Below are positions 7,162 to 9,035 of a stretch of DNA of 9,035 nt, one piece after another. The notes under the pieces were generated by a model. The model was not told where the DNA came from, did not search any database, and saw nothing but the letters and a program-made list of their open reading frames with translations. The translations under genes were made by a program, and so were the position numbers. The stretch spans positions 1 through 9,035 of the forward strand of contig JAFUKV010000163.1 of assembly GCA_017467745.1 (NCBI GenBank), given 5' to 3'. This DNA is from Bacteroidaceae bacterium. Lineage in GTDB: Bacteria > Bacteroidota > Bacteroidia > Bacteroidales > CHK158-818. Numbering within the stretch: the first letter of the stretch is position 1; every line of letters starts with the position of its first letter.

Positions 7162-8436
7162 ATGAAAGTAGATGTTTTATTAGGTTTACAGTGGGGCGAC
7201 GAAGGCAAAGGAAAAGTTGTAGACGTACTCACTCCTAACTATGACGTAGTAACCCGTTTCCAAGGAGGTCCGAATGCGGGACATACGTTGGAATTCGATG
7301 GCCAAAAATATGTTTTACGCTCTATCCCTTCCGGAATTTTTCAAGGCGGAAAAATCAATATAATAGGCAACGGCGTTGTTTTAGACCCTGTTTTGTTTAA
7401 ACAAGAAGCCGAAAGTTTGGCTTCCAGCGGACACGATTTAACCAAACGCTTGTATATTTCGAAAAAAGCCCATCTGATTCTTCCTACGCACAGAGTTTTA
7501 GACGCTGCGTACGAAGCAGCAAAAGGTGCCGGAAAAATCGGGACTACGGGCAAAGGTATCGGTCCCACATATACCGATAAAGTAAGCCGTAATGGTGTAC
7601 GGGTAGGCGATATTTTAGGCGACTTCAAAGCGATATACGCTACTGCCAAAGCCAAACACGAAACCATACTGAAAGGGCTTAACTATACCTACAACATAGA
7701 TGAACTGGAAAAAGAATGGTTCGATGCTATCGAATATCTGAAACAGTTCAACTTAATCGACAGCGAACACGTCATCAACGGTTACCTGAAAAGCGGGAAA
7801 TCGATTCTTGCCGAAGGTGCACAAGGAACATTGTTAGACGTTGATTTCGGCTCTTATCCTTTTGTGACTTCTTCTAATACGATATGTGCCGGAGCATGTA
7901 CGGGCTTAGGCGTTGCGCCGAACCGCATAGGAGAAGTATACGGTATTTTCAAAGCATATTGTACTCGTGTCGGTAGCGGCCCGTTCCCTACCGAACTTTT
8001 CGATGAAACAGGCGAAACCATGCGCCGCATCGGACACGAATTCGGAGCTGTAACAGGACGTTCTCGCCGTTGCGGTTGGATAGACTTGGTTGCTCTGAAA
8101 TACGCTATCATGGTAGATGGTGTTACCAAACTGATCATGATGAAAAGCGATGTACTCGACGATTTTGAAACAATCAAAGCTTGTGTTGCATATAAAATTG
8201 ACGGTAAAGAGGTAGAAGAGTTTCCTTATGAGATAAACGACTCCATTGAACCTATATATGCCGAATTACCGGGATGGAAAACAAAAATGTCGTCAATGCA
8301 AAGCGAAGACGAATTTCCCGAAGAATTCAATAACTATATCAGTTTCCTCGAACAAGAATTAGGCGTGCCTATCAAAATAGTATCGGTAGGCCCCGATCGT
8401 GAACAAACCATTGTTCGTTATACAGATGAAAACTAA
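7162..8436 (+). CDS. purA: Adenylosuccinate synthetase
   Basis: PurA joins IMP and aspartate with GTP to make adenylosuccinate, the committed step to AMP, in the cytoplasm. The 424-residue length is typical. The phosphate-binding loop GDEGKGK is at 12-18 with catalytic D13, and GPNAGHT gives catalytic H41, both numbered as in E. coli. Further family motifs are GTTGKGIGP (127-135), the EGAQGTLLDVDFG stretch, the GRSRRCGWIDL stretch and SVGPDREQT near the end. The ATG at 7162 gives the usual start five residues before LGLQWGDEG. No promoter is seen in the 16-base gap after fur, so it is probably read from the fur promoter and ends at the terminator at 8458-8496. Confidence 0.98.
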   Translation: MKVDVLLGLQWGDEGKGKVVDVLTPNYDVVTRFQGGPNAGHTLEFDGQKYVLRSIPSGIFQGGKINIIGNGVVLDPVLFKQEAESLASSGHDLTKRLYISKKAHLILPTHRVLDAAYEAAKGAGKIGTTGKGIGPTYTDKVSRNGVRVGDILGDFKAIYATAKAKHETILKGLNYTYNIDELEKEWFDAIEYLKQFNLIDSEHVINGYLKSGKSILAEGAQGTLLDVDFGSYPFVTSSNTICAGACTGLGVAPNRIGEVYGIFKAYCTRVGSGPFPTELFDETGETMRRIGHEFGAVTGRSRRCGWIDLVALKYAIMVDGVTKLIMMKSDVLDDFETIKACVAYKIDGKEVEEFPYEINDSIEPIYAELPGWKTKMSSMQSEDEFPEEFNNYISFLEQELGVPIKIVSVGPDREQTIVRYTDEN

Positions 8437-8457
8437 AATCGACGTTAGATTTTTTAT

Positions 8458-8496
8458 AAAGACTGCCTTATTGCTTTGAGGCAGTCTTTTCTTTTT
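8458..8496 (+). terminator. Rho-independent terminator after purA
   Basis: AAAGACTGCCT (8458-8468) pairs perfectly with AGGCAGTCTTT (8479-8489). One T-G and one A-T pair extend the stem inward, leaving a 6-base loop. T-rich sequence continues to 8496. It lies 21 bases after the purA stop. The side facing the minus-strand rodA lacks a good T-run, so I call it for the plus strand only. Confidence 0.88.
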
Positions 8497-8701
8497 CATA
8501 CAAAAACAAAGATGTTTCTCCCTGTCTGTCTTCGATTAAACAGAGAACACCAATCTCTTCGCTCCTTTTTCCTGCTGCCACAATATATTAAAAAGACAAA
8601 GGAGACTTTCCCCTCCGACATTCTAATAAAGCATACCCCAATTCGATATTCAATGAAATTATCAGATAAATACGATGTATATTTAAATAAAGATTATGGT
8701 A

Positions 8702-9034
8702 TTAGAATCGTTCCAATCGCCCGGCATCTATCCTCAACAAAATAAATAGCAAAATACTAAATCCCCATAACGAGGAGCCCCCATAACTAAAAAACGGCAA
8801 AGGTATCCCGATAACCGGACATAAGCCTATTACCATACCGATATTGACGGCAACGTGAAAAAACAATATCGACGCTACGCAATAACCATATACTCTTCCG
8901 AAATTACTCCGTTGCCTTTCGGCAATATGCACCACACGTAAAATCAACGCAACAAAAAGCAAAACAACAAGCAACGTACCCACAAAGCCCTCTTCTTCTC
9001 CGATAGTACAGAATATAAAATCTGTCTCTTGTTC
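8702..9034 (-). CDS. rodA: RodA, SEDS-family peptidoglycan glycosyltransferase, C-terminal part
   Basis: RodA polymerises glycan strands during cell elongation together with a class B penicillin-binding protein. Only the last 110 residues are in the window; the frame runs off the right edge, so the GTG near 8983 is internal. The visible part begins EQETDFIFCTIGEEEGFVG, matching the conserved TDFIF...GEE.GF.G segment of RodA; FtsW usually has SDFIF there. Three hydrophobic segments follow. The last two flank the SEDS signature GIPLPFFSYGGSS, and the protein ends with a short charged tail, so the C-terminus is intact. It converges on purA. No intrinsic terminator for it is evident in the 265-base spacer. 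Confidence 0.92.
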   Translation of the reverse strand, partial: EQETDFIFCTIGEEEGFVGTLLVVLLFVALILRVVHIAERQRSNFGRVYGYCVASILFFHVAVNIGMVIGLCPVIGIPLPFFSYGGSSLWGFSILLFILLRIDAGRLERF

Positions 9035-9035
9035 A

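Noticed and set aside
7393..7404. 12-base palindrome TTGTTTAAACAA inside purA
   Set aside because: About two 12-base palindromes are expected by chance in 9 kb, and it lies in a conserved gene with no promoter nearby.
8476..8745. 89-codon plus-strand ORF in the spacer between purA and rodA
   Set aside because: It begins inside the purA terminator hairpin and ends antisense to the rodA C-terminus. No promoter, recognisable domain or membrane pattern; the spacer 8437-8701 otherwise shows nothing I can support.
8774..8808. Two copies of CCCCATAAC close together within rodA
   Set aside because: They encode the YGG and LWG parts of the conserved SYGGSSLWG stretch, so coding constraint explains them.

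Overview
The window comes from a member of the Bacteroidales (Bacteroidota), probably an obligate or near-obligate anaerobe. The pointers are TAnnTTTG-type promoter elements without Shine-Dalgarno sites, AT-rich leaders, a glycyl-radical pyruvate formate-lyase pair, a bacterial M49 peptidase with the HECLGH form of the zinc motif, and moderately low GC. I cannot place the genus from sequence alone.

Layout, left to right. A C-terminal part of an S41 serine peptidase runs in from the left edge (2-697). A 142-base spacer carries the pflB promoter, followed by pflB (840-3071), pyruvate formate-lyase. A strong intrinsic terminator (3090-3124) is followed at once by a TAnnTTTG box that ends only 5 bases before the pflA start codon, so pflA is probably read from its own, possibly leaderless, transcript. 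pflA (3139-3864), a lipoprotein dipeptidyl peptidase III (3874-5922) and an AlkD-like HEAT/ARM-repeat protein (5931-6614) are packed 8-9 bases apart and look like one operon. A clear promoter (6625-6655) starts a second unit, a Fur-family regulator (6675-7145) and purA (7162-8436), closed by an intrinsic terminator (8458-8496). After a 265-base convergent spacer in which I see no gene, the C-terminal part of rodA lies on the minus strand (8702-9034) and runs off the right edge.

Function. PflA installs the glycyl radical on PflB, which splits pyruvate into acetyl-CoA and formate. Dipeptidyl peptidase III removes dipeptides from peptides, apparently in the cell envelope, as its N-terminus is a lipoprotein signal. 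The S41 peptidase is another likely envelope peptidase. Fur, PurA (AMP synthesis) and RodA (cell-wall elongation) are housekeeping.

The window is mostly ordinary core genome and I do not see an undescribed defence or mobile system. The points most worth a second look are: the adjacency of the M49 peptidase and the AlkD-like gene, which as I recall are fused into one protein in Porphyromonas gingivalis; a perfect 12-bp inverted repeat inside the AlkD-like gene; the terminator plus leaderless-type promoter between pflB and pflA; and an unexplained dyad where the -33 box of the pflB promoter should be.
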